From NCBI RefSeq assembly GCF_003121295.1, contig NZ_PHNC01000015.1, forward strand, positions 1 to 64,000: a stretch of 64,000 nt of DNA. Direction: 5' to 3'. This document shows positions 10,881-18,165 of the stretch, in pieces. Source of the stretch: Streptomyces orinoci. Lineage in GTDB: Bacteria; Actinomycetota; Actinomycetes; Streptomycetales; Streptomycetaceae. The translations under genes and the position numbers were made by a program. The notes under the pieces are model-generated. The model saw nothing but the letters and a program-made list of their open reading frames with translations. It was not told where the DNA came from and did no database searches. The number at the start of each line of letters is the position of its first letter. Within the stretch, counting starts at the first letter, position 1.

Positions 10881-11048
10881 CGGTCTGCGACCGGGAGCAC
10901 CGGCCGACGCCTGCCCGGTGCGCATCGCTCTCACCAGCCAGGGAGCGCCCTGTTTGCCGGGGCCGACGTCACCCGCCGCGCGGTGCTCGATCTTGCAAGA
11001 GACGGTGGTCGGGGAGAAGCGCCCCCTGGGCCGGGCGCCCTCGGCCGG

Positions 11049-11651
11049 TTAGCGCGGCGAGAGCTTCCGTTCGCCGGCCCGGATACCGCGGAGTGTCCAG
11101 AGCCCGTACAGAGCCAGCAGGGGTTTGCCGAGCAGCCACTCGCCAGGACGGTAGTCATCCGCACGCACCAGCCGCTCGGCAAGATCGGGGCGCTGGCGCC
11201 GCAAATAGGCGCGGGCCTTGAGGGCATGAGCCGGTTGTGAGGCGATCTTGATGCGGTCCACGTCTTCGAGCAGCGGGATCACGTTTATGACGTTCTCCCA
11301 TGTGGTCCTGCTTCGGTCTTCGAGGAGCACTTCGCCGTCCCACCGGAGCACCGACCTCGCATAGTCGGCCAGCAACTCCGCTTCCGCGACGCCCTTGCCG
11401 GTGGCACCGCCGCTGAAGATCAGGCGGGTGTCCCGCGCATGGTCGCCGGTGATGGAACGGATACCGGCCCGGACGCGCCAGCGGTTGATGAAGTTCGCCG
11501 CCGGTTGGGGGTTGCGGAAACCCAGTACCACCACGGCCTCGGAAGGGCCCTCCCGGTTTCCCACGAGAGCTTGGGACCAACGCCAGTTCAACCATTCACC
11601 CCAGACCAGGGCGGCGGCCGCGGCCACTGCCAGTCGTGTCCCTCGTTGCAT
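11049..11651 (-). CDS. YdcF/DUF218 family protein
   Basis: A 200-residue protein with an N-terminal hydrophobic segment (LAVAAAAALVWGEWL, about residues 6-20) that probably anchors it in the membrane. Family features follow: a strand AVVVLGF near residue 40, LIFSGGATGKGVAEAELL near 98 and a Glu-rich LEDRSRTTWENV near 134. These are typical of DUF218 proteins (YdcF, SanA, ElyC), which act at or near the cell envelope; the biochemical activity is generally unresolved. ATG at 11651 is the only sensible start, though the SD is weak. It is divergent from the small hypothetical gene at 11756. Confidence 0.8.
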   Translation of the reverse strand: MQRGTRLAVAAAAALVWGEWLNWRWSQALVGNREGPSEAVVVLGFRNPQPAANFINRWRVRAGIRSITGDHARDTRLIFSGGATGKGVAEAELLADYARSVLRWDGEVLLEDRSRTTWENVINVIPLLEDVDRIKIASQPAHALKARAYLRRQRPDLAERLVRADDYRPGEWLLGKPLLALYGLWTLRGIRAGERKLSPR

Positions 11652-11755
11652 ACGGCGACTCTAGAGCACCTGATATCCGGCGGCAGAGGCACCAGTTGCA
11701 GGGCGGGTGCCGGATGCGGCGAGAGCCTGCCAGTGGTCATCGTCATCATGGAGTC

Positions 11756-12106
11756 ATGACCAAGACCAACCCCCACCTGACCACCGGCAGTATCTGGCGG
11801 CTTCACCACGGCAACCAGGAGATTGCCCGGCTGACCGTGACCGGCGCCGATATGCCCTGGACGCACGCCGAAATCGAGACGCTTGCCGGCTTCGAGGAGT
11901 TCCGTGCCCTCTTCATCGAGCACGAGCGGGCTGTCGATGAGGAGGACTGGGAGCAGGCCGAAGACTGCTGCGCCCGAATCAGCGGCGCGCTCATCATGAC
12001 GTTTCCGGACGGCAGCCCGGTCGCTGAGTTCCTGCTGCGCATTCGCAACGACGGTACCGCCGCCTGGCGTTGGGACGACGAACCTTGCGGAACGGTCGGC
12101 CAATGA
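11756..12106 (+). CDS. Small hypothetical protein
   Basis: A cytoplasmic protein of 116 residues beginning MTKTNPHLTTGSIWRLHHG. It is acidic and rich in Trp and Glu. The codon bias matches its neighbours, and a GGAG lies just before the ATG, although closer than usual. I do not recognise a domain. Its stop overlaps the ATG of the next short reading frame at 12103 (ATGA), suggesting a two-gene unit. Longer upstream starts (for example at 11636) read through antisense of the ydcF-like gene and were rejected. Confidence 0.7.
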   Translation: MTKTNPHLTTGSIWRLHHGNQEIARLTVTGADMPWTHAEIETLAGFEEFRALFIEHERAVDEEDWEQAEDCCARISGALIMTFPDGSPVAEFLLRIRNDGTAAWRWDDEPCGTVGQ

Positions 12107-12301
12107 CGCGCGGGCTTCGCTGCTTCTGGGAGGAAGCGGCCGTCTGGTTCCATGTCGAGCTGGACACCGATGGAGTGGATGGTCGCCCAGTTCGACACCG
12201 GTGTCTCCCGGTACCAATGGCTCACCCGGAGCCTGTTCGTCGGCGAAGGCCGGCTGGCCGGCCCGCGCACCATCGGATACCGGATCCACCGCTTGGATTG
12301 A
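12103..12301 (+). pseudogene. Short hypothetical gene with a probable frameshift
   Basis: The ATG at 12103 overlaps the preceding stop. The frame reads MTRGLRCFWEEAAVWFHVEL and then loses coherence at about 12170. One base later, a second frame continues as WMVAQFDTGVSRYQWL and ends at a natural stop at 12299, just before the convergent phosphatase remnant. Joining them with a one-base shift gives a protein of about 65 residues with plausible composition. One extra G in the run at about 12170-12175 would explain it. The product has no recognised family, and a mutation or a sequencing error is equally possible. Confidence 0.45.
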
Positions 12302-12321
12302 ACCGGGGCCACCCGTCGCCG

Positions 12322-13082
12322 TCAGTTGTGTTGCAAACAGCGCTTGAGCTCGTCGAGTTGGTAGAAGTGGCTGCCCTTGGCGATGGGGTGGCAGGAGGGT
12401 TTGAAGGCGGTTTCCTTTTCGTTGTAGAGCATCCGGACCAGGTAGGTGGCTGATCTGCCACTGGAGTTGTCACCGGCGCCCTTGGCATAGAGGTCCCATT
12501 GGATGTTCGCGGCCATCGGTGCGACATGGGCGCCGCGCCAGGGGTTGTTTGCGTATGAGTACGGCCGGCCGGGTTCGGCCTGCTTGGTGCTGCCGGGCAA
12601 CCGCATCAAGGCGGCGAGCGGTTCGATTTCCTCGGCATGGGTGAAGCGCAGCACCGCGCCCTTGTCGCTGGTGCCATTGGCCCTGGCTTCGGCCTGGGCG
12701 AGAAGGTCGTCGAGGAGGACGCCGGCCAGTTTGTAGGTGATGGCGCGGCCGCGGAAGGCGGGGCCCTTTTCGTAGAAGTCCTCGGCGTCGTCGAGGTAGG
12801 CGAACCACTTGGCGTCGGCAGGGGTGAGGAAGGGGCCGAGATCGGCATCGGGCGCTTCAAGGCGCAGGTCGGGGGCGGCGCTGTAGAGCGCGTACAGGGA
12901 CTGGGCGAAGGAGATCTGTTCGTCGGAGGAGAGGGAGCTGGTGAAGTCGCCGGTGAAGAGGCGGGTCACCACATGGTGGGCCGCTTGGGCGGTGCGCGGT
13001 CGGCCGTTGATCTCATGGAGCACGGCGGCCAGTTGGGGGTCGTGGGCCAGGTAGTCCCGGTAGTCGGCGTTCTGCGGCTGTT
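12322..13082 (-). pseudogene. Histidine acid phosphatase, 3' half, cut by IS element
   Basis: The frame is open from the IS junction at about 13082 (QPQNADYRDYLAHDP) to the stop at 12322. It carries the C-terminal half of a secreted histidine acid phosphatase of the multiple inositol polyphosphate phosphatase type. FTHAEEIEPLAALM holds the H-A-E proton-donor motif, followed by VAPMAANIQWDLYAK and YLVRMLYNEKE. The N-terminal half with the R-H-G nucleophile motif lies beyond the insertion at 14869-15510. The first internal ATG is at 13023, but a product from there would lack the nucleophile and signal peptide and should be inactive. Confidence 0.85.
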
Positions 13083-13084
13083 TG

Positions 13085-13230
13085 TGACTCCTCCCCCTTG
13101 TGAACGAGGGGGCTTCTCGCTATGCCGGGTTGGCGTCGCGACGGACCAGCCCGGCCCGTAGAACGTTGATCGCACCCACTGTGTCCGCGTGCGCCTGGTG
13201 GCCGCAGCTCTGACAGTGAAACTTCTCCTG
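13085..13230 (-). ncRNA. Predicted omega RNA at the tnpB 3' end
   Basis: In IS200/IS605 elements the tnpB 3' end and element right end encode a guide-carrying RNA (omega RNA/reRNA) whose scaffold ends at the element boundary and whose guide is read from the flank. Here the tnpB 3' end, the hairpin at 13093-13112 and the boundary at about 13083 are arranged accordingly. The flank-derived guide would then be phosphatase-gene sequence running down from about 13082. Position and strand are inferred from the family; no RNA structure was computed. Confidence 0.45.
13093..13112. repeat. Terminal hairpin, tnpB-side end of the IS element
   Basis: CCCCCT pairs with AGGGGG around an 8-nt loop, about 10 bases inside the junction with phosphatase sequence. 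Such subterminal hairpins are what the Y1 transposase recognises at IS200/IS605 ends. Confidence 0.7.
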
Positions 13231-14319
13231 GGTGGGCCGGTTCTCCTTGGCGGTGTGCCCGCATCCAGGGCATCGCCGGGAGGTGTTGCGGGGGTCCACT
13301 GCCATCACTTCCCGTCCGGCGCATTCTGCCTTGGCGGTGAGGATCGTCAGGAACACCCCCCAGCCGACGTCAGCGATCGAGCGGTTGAGCCCGGCCTTGG
13401 CTGCGGCCCCGTTGGGCAGGAAGCTGCCCGGCTGTTGGGGGTCCGGCTTGGGATCCGGGGTCTTGCTCATGTTGCGGATCTTGAGGTCTTCGTGCGCGAT
13501 GAAGTCGTTGTTGCGCACGTACTCAAGAGCGGTCTTGTGCGCGTGGTCCAGACGCTGACGGCGCACCTTGCGATGCAGCCGGGCGAGCGTCTGCACGGCC
13601 TTGCGGCGTCGGTTCGAGCCCCGCTTGCAGCGGGAGAGTGCCTGTTGTGCGGCTTCGAGCCTCGCGGCGGCCTTCGCCCCGTGGCGCGGGTTGGCAACGA
13701 ATGCGCCGTCGGAGTCGGCGAGGAAGTTCGCGATGCCCATGTCGAGGCCGACCACTGCGCCGGTGGGCGGGAGAGGTCCGGGCGCGGCCTGGCCGACGGT
13801 CAGGATGACGTACCAGCGTCGCCCCTCGCGCTTTACCGAGATCGTCTTGACCTTGCCGGCCACGGGCCGGTGCTGGTGCACCTTGACGTGGCCGACGCCT
13901 TGGAGGCGGACGCGGGTGACGGGGTCGTGCGGGGTGGAGTCCCAGCGGCATCCGTCGCCATCCTTGGGGAAGTCCACGGTGTCGAACCTCTTGGCCGACC
14001 GGAACCGTGGATAGCCGGGCTCGTCTCCTGCCTTCACGCGGCGGAAGAATGCGGCGAACGCCTTGTCGAGACGGCGCAGGGTTGCCTGCTGCGAGGAGAA
14101 CGACCACCGGCCCTGACGCTCCGGGTCAAACGCCCGGATGTCCTTGAGCTGGGCGGACTGCTGCCCGTACCGGACGGTGGTCTTCGAGGCGTGCCGGTAG
14201 GCGTCCCGGCGTTCCTGCAACGCCCCGTTGTACAGCGAGCAGTGATCACGCAGCATCTCGCCGAGCGCGGCTTGCTGGCCCACGGTGGGCCGCAGGAGGA
14301 ACTTGTACGCACGGATCAC
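13120..14319 (-). CDS. tnpB: TnpB, RNA-guided nuclease of IS200/IS605 element
   Basis: About 399 residues, full length for TnpB. The start is taken at the GTG at 14319 (VIRAYKFLLRPT, the usual TnpB opening) with AAGGGGGG upstream; a GTG at 14328 adds three residues. RuvC-like residues are all present: Asp in VVGLDMGIANF (about residue 190), Glu in FIAHEDLKIRNM (about 275) and the final Asp in HADTVGAINVL (about 380). A zinc ribbon lies between them, with Cys pairs in RCPGCGH and CQSCGH. The protein is therefore expected to be a competent RNA-guided DNA endonuclease that promotes element retention. It is transcribed away from tnpA. Confidence 0.9.
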   Translation of the reverse strand: MIRAYKFLLRPTVGQQAALGEMLRDHCSLYNGALQERRDAYRHASKTTVRYGQQSAQLKDIRAFDPERQGRWSFSSQQATLRRLDKAFAAFFRRVKAGDEPGYPRFRSAKRFDTVDFPKDGDGCRWDSTPHDPVTRVRLQGVGHVKVHQHRPVAGKVKTISVKREGRRWYVILTVGQAAPGPLPPTGAVVGLDMGIANFLADSDGAFVANPRHGAKAAARLEAAQQALSRCKRGSNRRRKAVQTLARLHRKVRRQRLDHAHKTALEYVRNNDFIAHEDLKIRNMSKTPDPKPDPQQPGSFLPNGAAAKAGLNRSIADVGWGVFLTILTAKAECAGREVMAVDPRNTSRRCPGCGHTAKENRPTQEKFHCQSCGHQAHADTVGAINVLRAGLVRRDANPA

Positions 14320-14371
14320 CCGGCCCACCCCCCTTCCTGGCCGGCTTCCAGGATCCTACTACACTTGGCGT

Positions 14372-14800
14372 ATGTCACCGCGCTGGGAACCAAACCCCGA
14401 TGTACGCACCGGTCGTCACGTCACTTATAGCCTTCACGCCCACTTGGTGTTCATCACCAAGTACCGGCGCGGCGTCTTCGACGACGCGATGCTGAAGCGC
14501 TGCGAAGAGATCATGCGGGAGGTGTGCGGAAGCTTCGAGGCGGAGCTACGCGAGTTCAACGGCGAAGCCGATCATGTCCACCTGCTCGTGCGCTACCCGC
14601 CGAAGATCGCCCTGTCCAAGCTGATCAACAGCCTCAAGGGCGTCAGCTCTCGTTACCTGCGAGCCGAGTACGCCGGCCGCATCAACCGCATCGGGATGGG
14701 CTCGGTGTTCTGGTCCCGCTCCTACTTCGCAGGCTCGTGCGGCGGTGCACCGCTCACCGTGATCCGTCAGTACATAGAGCAGCAAAAACGTCCGCTCTAA
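14372..14800 (+). CDS. tnpA: TnpA, Y1 (HUH) transposase of IS200/IS605 element
   Basis: A 142-residue protein starting at the ATG at 14372 (MSPRWEPNPDVRTGRH). The HUH metal-binding pair is in DHVHLLVRYPP at about residues 66-70. The catalytic Tyr is in VIRQYIEQQ near the C-terminus, so active-site residues are complete. The length equals that of typical IS200 transposases. The protein cuts and rejoins single-stranded DNA at the hairpin ends. It is divergent from tnpB, with about 50 bases between the two starts. Confidence 0.9.
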   Translation: MSPRWEPNPDVRTGRHVTYSLHAHLVFITKYRRGVFDDAMLKRCEEIMREVCGSFEAELREFNGEADHVHLLVRYPPKIALSKLINSLKGVSSRYLRAEYAGRINRIGMGSVFWSRSYFAGSCGGAPLTVIRQYIEQQKRPL

Positions 14801-14836
14801 GGTGCAGGCTAAAGCGGTCTTAGGATGCGTTTCCCT

Positions 14837-14854
14837 CCCCGGCTGAAGCCGGGG
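14837..14854. repeat. Terminal hairpin, tnpA-side end of the IS element
   Basis: CCCCGGC pairs with GCCGGGG around a TGAA loop, about 20 bases inside the junction with the phosphatase 5' half. It is the expected counterpart of the hairpin at the other end. Confidence 0.7.
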
Positions 14855-14868
14855 ATACCCACGCAAGA

Positions 14869-15510
14869 TCAGGGAGGGAAGTAGAGAAGGTCTTTGTCGG
14901 TGACCGGTTTTTGGATCAGGGCAGCGAGTGCCGGGTCGGCGGCGGCCAGGCCGCCGGTGAAGGCGCGGGCGCTGGCGACGGTACGGTCCACTCCCGAGGT
15001 TTCGACCGTAATGGGCCGGTGCTGGGCGGCGATTGCGCGGAAGAGCGAGGGCAGCCGCCGCGCCATGCGCTGTGCCGTCTGCCGGTGTTCCTGTGCGCCG
15101 AGTGCGGAGAGGTTGCCGTACCCCAGGGTGGAGGCGGCGCTGAGCAGTGAGCGGACCCGGGGTGCCAGCCTTCTTCCGAGCCCGGTGAGGGCGTGGTGTT
15201 CTTGTCCGCGTCGCAGCAGCGCGAGCACGGTCTCGCCGTCGTCGCCGTCGGTCATGGCGCGGGATCCATGGCGGGCCACATGTTCGGTGAAGACCGGGAT
15301 GTATCCCTGGGGGGCGTGCTGGTAGCGGGCCGGGTTTTCCTGGGGTGTGTAGGGGGTTTTGGTCCCGTAGAAGCCCTGGTGGGTGTGCGAAGTGTGCTGT
15401 CGGGCCTGCGCGGAGGAGGGTGCTGCGGTGGCTGCCAGGGGCAGGGACAAGGCGATGGCGGCGGCAAGGGGAGCGGTGCGTTTCACGGCGGTCCTCCTGG
15501 GTGAGGTCAT
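14869..15510 (-). pseudogene. Secreted histidine acid phosphatase, 5' half, cut by IS element
   Basis: The ATG at 15510 (or at 15537) starts a Sec signal peptide: TSPRRTAVKRTAPLAAAIAL then LPLAATAAPSSAQA. The mature part carries VFTEHVARHGSRA, the R-H-G nucleophile motif of histidine acid phosphatases. It is coherent up to VTDKDLLYF, after which element sequence gives two residues and a stop at 14869. The 3' half with the H-A-E motif lies at 12322-13082. The intact enzyme would have been an extracellular phosphomonoesterase, perhaps phytase/MINPP-like. As it stands the gene is inactivated. Confidence 0.85.
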
Positions 15511-15641
15511 GGCGGGACGGCGGGAGAGGTGGCGCATGGCACGGTCGTGCCGACGGGCGAACTGTGGCTGACGGTGTGAGGTGGGAGGAGTGAGCGGTGG
15601 GTGAACAGGTGAGTGTCCGGGCTGTTCGATCCGATCTGCCG

Positions 15642-17195
15642 CTATGAGCCGGGCGGCTCTTTGCCGGAGAGGGTGGCGACGCCCAACCCTCTGTAATGAC
15701 CGGACAGTTCGAGGGCCCGTTGAGCGAGCCACTGGTCATGGACGGCGCTGGGGGGACGTAGCAGTGAGCGCTCAAGCAGTGCCTCGGCGCGGGTCAGGCG
15801 TTTGCGTACCGCGGATGCCGAGAGGGACAGCGCTTGGGCTGTCGGGCCGATACGGCCGTTGAGGCGCAGCCAGAGGGTGAGCGTCTGCTCGACGCAGTCC
15901 GGTACGCCGGGCGTCCGCAAGGGGCGGAACTGCCGTTCCGCCCAGGCCAGGACACCGGGCAGGGTGAGCAGTTCGTCCAGGGTGGGCGCCGGGCCGTCCC
16001 CCCGTGGGATGTCCGCGGTGCCGGCATGGAGGGCGAGTGCCAGGGCTGCCTGGTCGGCGAGTTGATCCAGGTCGAGTCCCAGCAGGCCGCTGACGAGGGC
16101 CATCCGGGACATCAGGGTATTGCGGTGGATCTTCAGATGGGCCGTGGCGCGGGTGGAGAAGTGGAGCCAGGACGCGGCGGTGGCCAGCAGGTCCGCGCTG
16201 TCCGGGTCCTGGGCCCGTCTGCTGCGGTGGGCGTGCAGCGGCGCGAGGAAGGTACCGGCCCAGGCCGCCGCGGGCGGGCCGATGGTGAGTGCCAGATCGG
16301 GATGGCCCGCGAAGGACGCCTGCCGTTGGGCGCGGTGGCGTGCGGTGGCCAGGGCGTGAAAGGCCTGGGCGTAGCCGGTGGCGGTGTCGCGCAGCGGTAC
16401 GGCCTCGCTCACCCCGATCCAGCAGGTATCCGCCATGGAAGGGGGCCATTTCCACGCCGGGGCGGGGTCGGTGTCCGTGCCCGGGGCGGCGGGCGCGAGC
16501 ACCATCAGATGGTCGAGATAGACGGGGCATGGCACAATCCACGCGCCCTCGGCCACTTCCGCTATCGCCTGCGCCACCGCGCTGCGCACCGCGGCCGGAC
16601 CCTCGACGACATACACCCGTGCCACATCGGGCAGTTGGGGCCGCAGGGCCCCGGCGACCTGGCGCGCGGCGGCGGTATGGCCGTTCATCAGCAGGTGCAG
16701 AACGGCCTCCCGGGTCCGGGCGTCGGCGATCCGCAGCCGGCGCTGCCGGCGGCGGAGGTCCTCGGCCCGCCGGCACAGACTCAGCCCCGAGGTGGCATCC
16801 GCGAGCAGCAGCGGCAGTTCGGGCGGCACCGGGCGGGGCAGCACGGCGGCGAGCAGGAGCGCGGCGAGGTCCGGCGAGCCGTCCAGGGGCAGGATGACGC
16901 AGGCGAGGTCCTCCTGGTCGATGGCCAGGGACTTCAGGCCCCGTGCGGTGATCTCCCGCACCCCGCGCCGTACCAGAGTGCGCCCGGCCTCGCCGAGGGG
17001 CGGCGAAGGGGCCGAGGCCGCGGCGCCCGAGCGGTTCACCAGCAGGACGGTGGCCCCGCTACGGGCGGCCAGCCAGCGCAGCAGGGAGGCGGTGCCGCCC
17101 TGGCGGGCGGCGCGCTGCATGGCCAGCACATCGTCGGCCCGCCGGACCCGCCCGGCCGCCGTCGCGGTGCCCGCTCGCTGTTGGTCGGCGTGCAT
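15642..17195 (-). CDS. PucR-family helix-turn-helix transcriptional regulator
   Basis: The 517-residue protein starts at the ATG at 17195, preceded by GAGGGGAG. The C-terminal region has the PucR/CdaR-type arrangement. FSTRATAHLKIHRNTLMSRM at about 370-390 is the characteristic HTH with N-T-L/V-x-x-R, followed by a second HTH-like helix pair (ASAVRKRLTRAEALLE, about 460-475). The N-terminal two thirds is a GAF-like sensor region without obvious ligand residues. Such regulators usually control nearby catabolic or secondary-metabolism genes. It lies upstream of and divergent from a small secreted protein and the PKS, so control of either is possible but unshown. Confidence 0.85.
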   Translation of the reverse strand: MHADQQRAGTATAAGRVRRADDVLAMQRAARQGGTASLLRWLAARSGATVLLVNRSGAAASAPSPPLGEAGRTLVRRGVREITARGLKSLAIDQEDLACVILPLDGSPDLAALLLAAVLPRPVPPELPLLLADATSGLSLCRRAEDLRRRQRRLRIADARTREAVLHLLMNGHTAAARQVAGALRPQLPDVARVYVVEGPAAVRSAVAQAIAEVAEGAWIVPCPVYLDHLMVLAPAAPGTDTDPAPAWKWPPSMADTCWIGVSEAVPLRDTATGYAQAFHALATARHRAQRQASFAGHPDLALTIGPPAAAWAGTFLAPLHAHRSRRAQDPDSADLLATAASWLHFSTRATAHLKIHRNTLMSRMALVSGLLGLDLDQLADQAALALALHAGTADIPRGDGPAPTLDELLTLPGVLAWAERQFRPLRTPGVPDCVEQTLTLWLRLNGRIGPTAQALSLSASAVRKRLTRAEALLERSLLRPPSAVHDQWLAQRALELSGHYRGLGVATLSGKEPPGS

Positions 17196-17430
17196 GCGCT
17201 CCCCTCGGAGAGGCAGCTCAACTCCCTGTGGAGCGGAGGCTATCGGGGCCCGAGCCGGGTGAACAGCGGTCTCACTGTGCAGTTCCGCACCGGAGGGGCT
17301 CCTTCACCGTGCAAGGAGATACCTCGCACCGCCGGCGGCCGCCCTAGCTTGTGGTGTGCCGCCGGACACCGGGCCGGGGCGCCGCGGGGGAGAGACCTGG
17401 CCCGGTACGGCAGCGAGAGGAGAGATGACC

Positions 17431-17967
17431 ATGCACCTCGGACGTGCGCTGCGCACTACGGCCCTGGCCGCCGCCCTGGCGGTCCCGGGCGCCATCGTGG
17501 CCGGCGCGCCGGCCGCCCAGGCCACCGCGAGAAGCTGCCACTGGGCGGACAAGGGCGACAGCGGAGTGGTGAGGGTTCAGGACGGCAATGGGAGCCAGCT
17601 GACCGCCGGGCGGATCCATCAGCAGTTCGACTACTGCGGGAACAGCCGGGCCCGCTTTGTGTGGGACGGCTGGTTCCGCACCCACGCTCATCCCGGCATC
17701 ACCGGTGCCTGGGTGCAGGTCCTCGACCTGGGCGACGACGGCCGGGGCCGCGACTCCGGGGAGTACGGCTCCCTGAGCGGCCCCGAGGTCACCACCAACC
17801 CCATCTCGGTGCACAGTTGGGGCGACAATGAGTGGTACGGGGTGGCCAATATGAGGATCACCCACGGCAATGGGTCCACGGCCCGGTGCACCGCCTACAG
17901 CAGCACCTGGGACTACCACTACGGTCGCCCGACGGAGGGCGCCCAGCCGGGAACCTGCGGCTACTGA
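17431..17967 (+). CDS. Small secreted protein of unknown function
   Basis: A 178-residue precursor starting at the ATG at 17431, with AGGAG about 8 nt upstream; an ATG at 17425 is possible but too close to the SD. The signal peptide is MHLGRALRTTALAAALAVPG followed by AIVAGAPAAQA, with an A-Q-A-T cleavage site. The mature domain has four cysteines (in RSCHW, DYCGN, ARCTAY and GTCGY), suggesting two disulfides, and is rich in Trp, Gly and Asp. I do not recognise the family. It precedes the PKS by about 200 bases in the same direction, but a functional link is not evident. Confidence 0.8.
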   Translation: MHLGRALRTTALAAALAVPGAIVAGAPAAQATARSCHWADKGDSGVVRVQDGNGSQLTAGRIHQQFDYCGNSRARFVWDGWFRTHAHPGITGAWVQVLDLGDDGRGRDSGEYGSLSGPEVTTNPISVHSWGDNEWYGVANMRITHGNGSTARCTAYSSTWDYHYGRPTEGAQPGTCGY

Positions 17968-18165
17968 TGCGGGCGCGGTCCGGCATCCGCGCCAACGCCC
18001 GGCCGCTGCCCGGCGGTCCGCCCGTAACCGGTGTCAACCCGGCTCGTCGGGGCGGCAGTTGGGCGACGAACGCGAGGGCGAGCGACAGAACGCCTGTTTA
18101 AGGAGTTCCATCCGGCCGGGTGACTTGCCGTTTCCTCGGCTTGTCCGGTGTTCATCAATCCTTTT

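Larger units (their letters stand above)
13083..14871. mobile_element. IS200/IS605-type element inserted in a phosphatase gene
   Basis: The element is about 1.8 kb long and contains divergent tnpB (minus) and tnpA (plus). Each end has a short hairpin: 13093-13112 at the tnpB 3' end and 14837-14854 beyond tnpA. No inverted terminal repeats or target duplication are seen, as expected for Y1 (HUH) single-strand transposition. Flanks are two halves of one phosphatase reading frame that rejoin as LLYF plus QPQNADYRDY, which fixes the ends to within about 5-10 bases. Both protein genes look intact, so the insertion may be recent and the element may be active. Confidence 0.85.

Noticed and set aside
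13611..13620. GGTTCGAGCC resembling a tRNA T-loop
   Set aside because: It lies inside the intact tnpB reading frame and no cloverleaf can be built around it.
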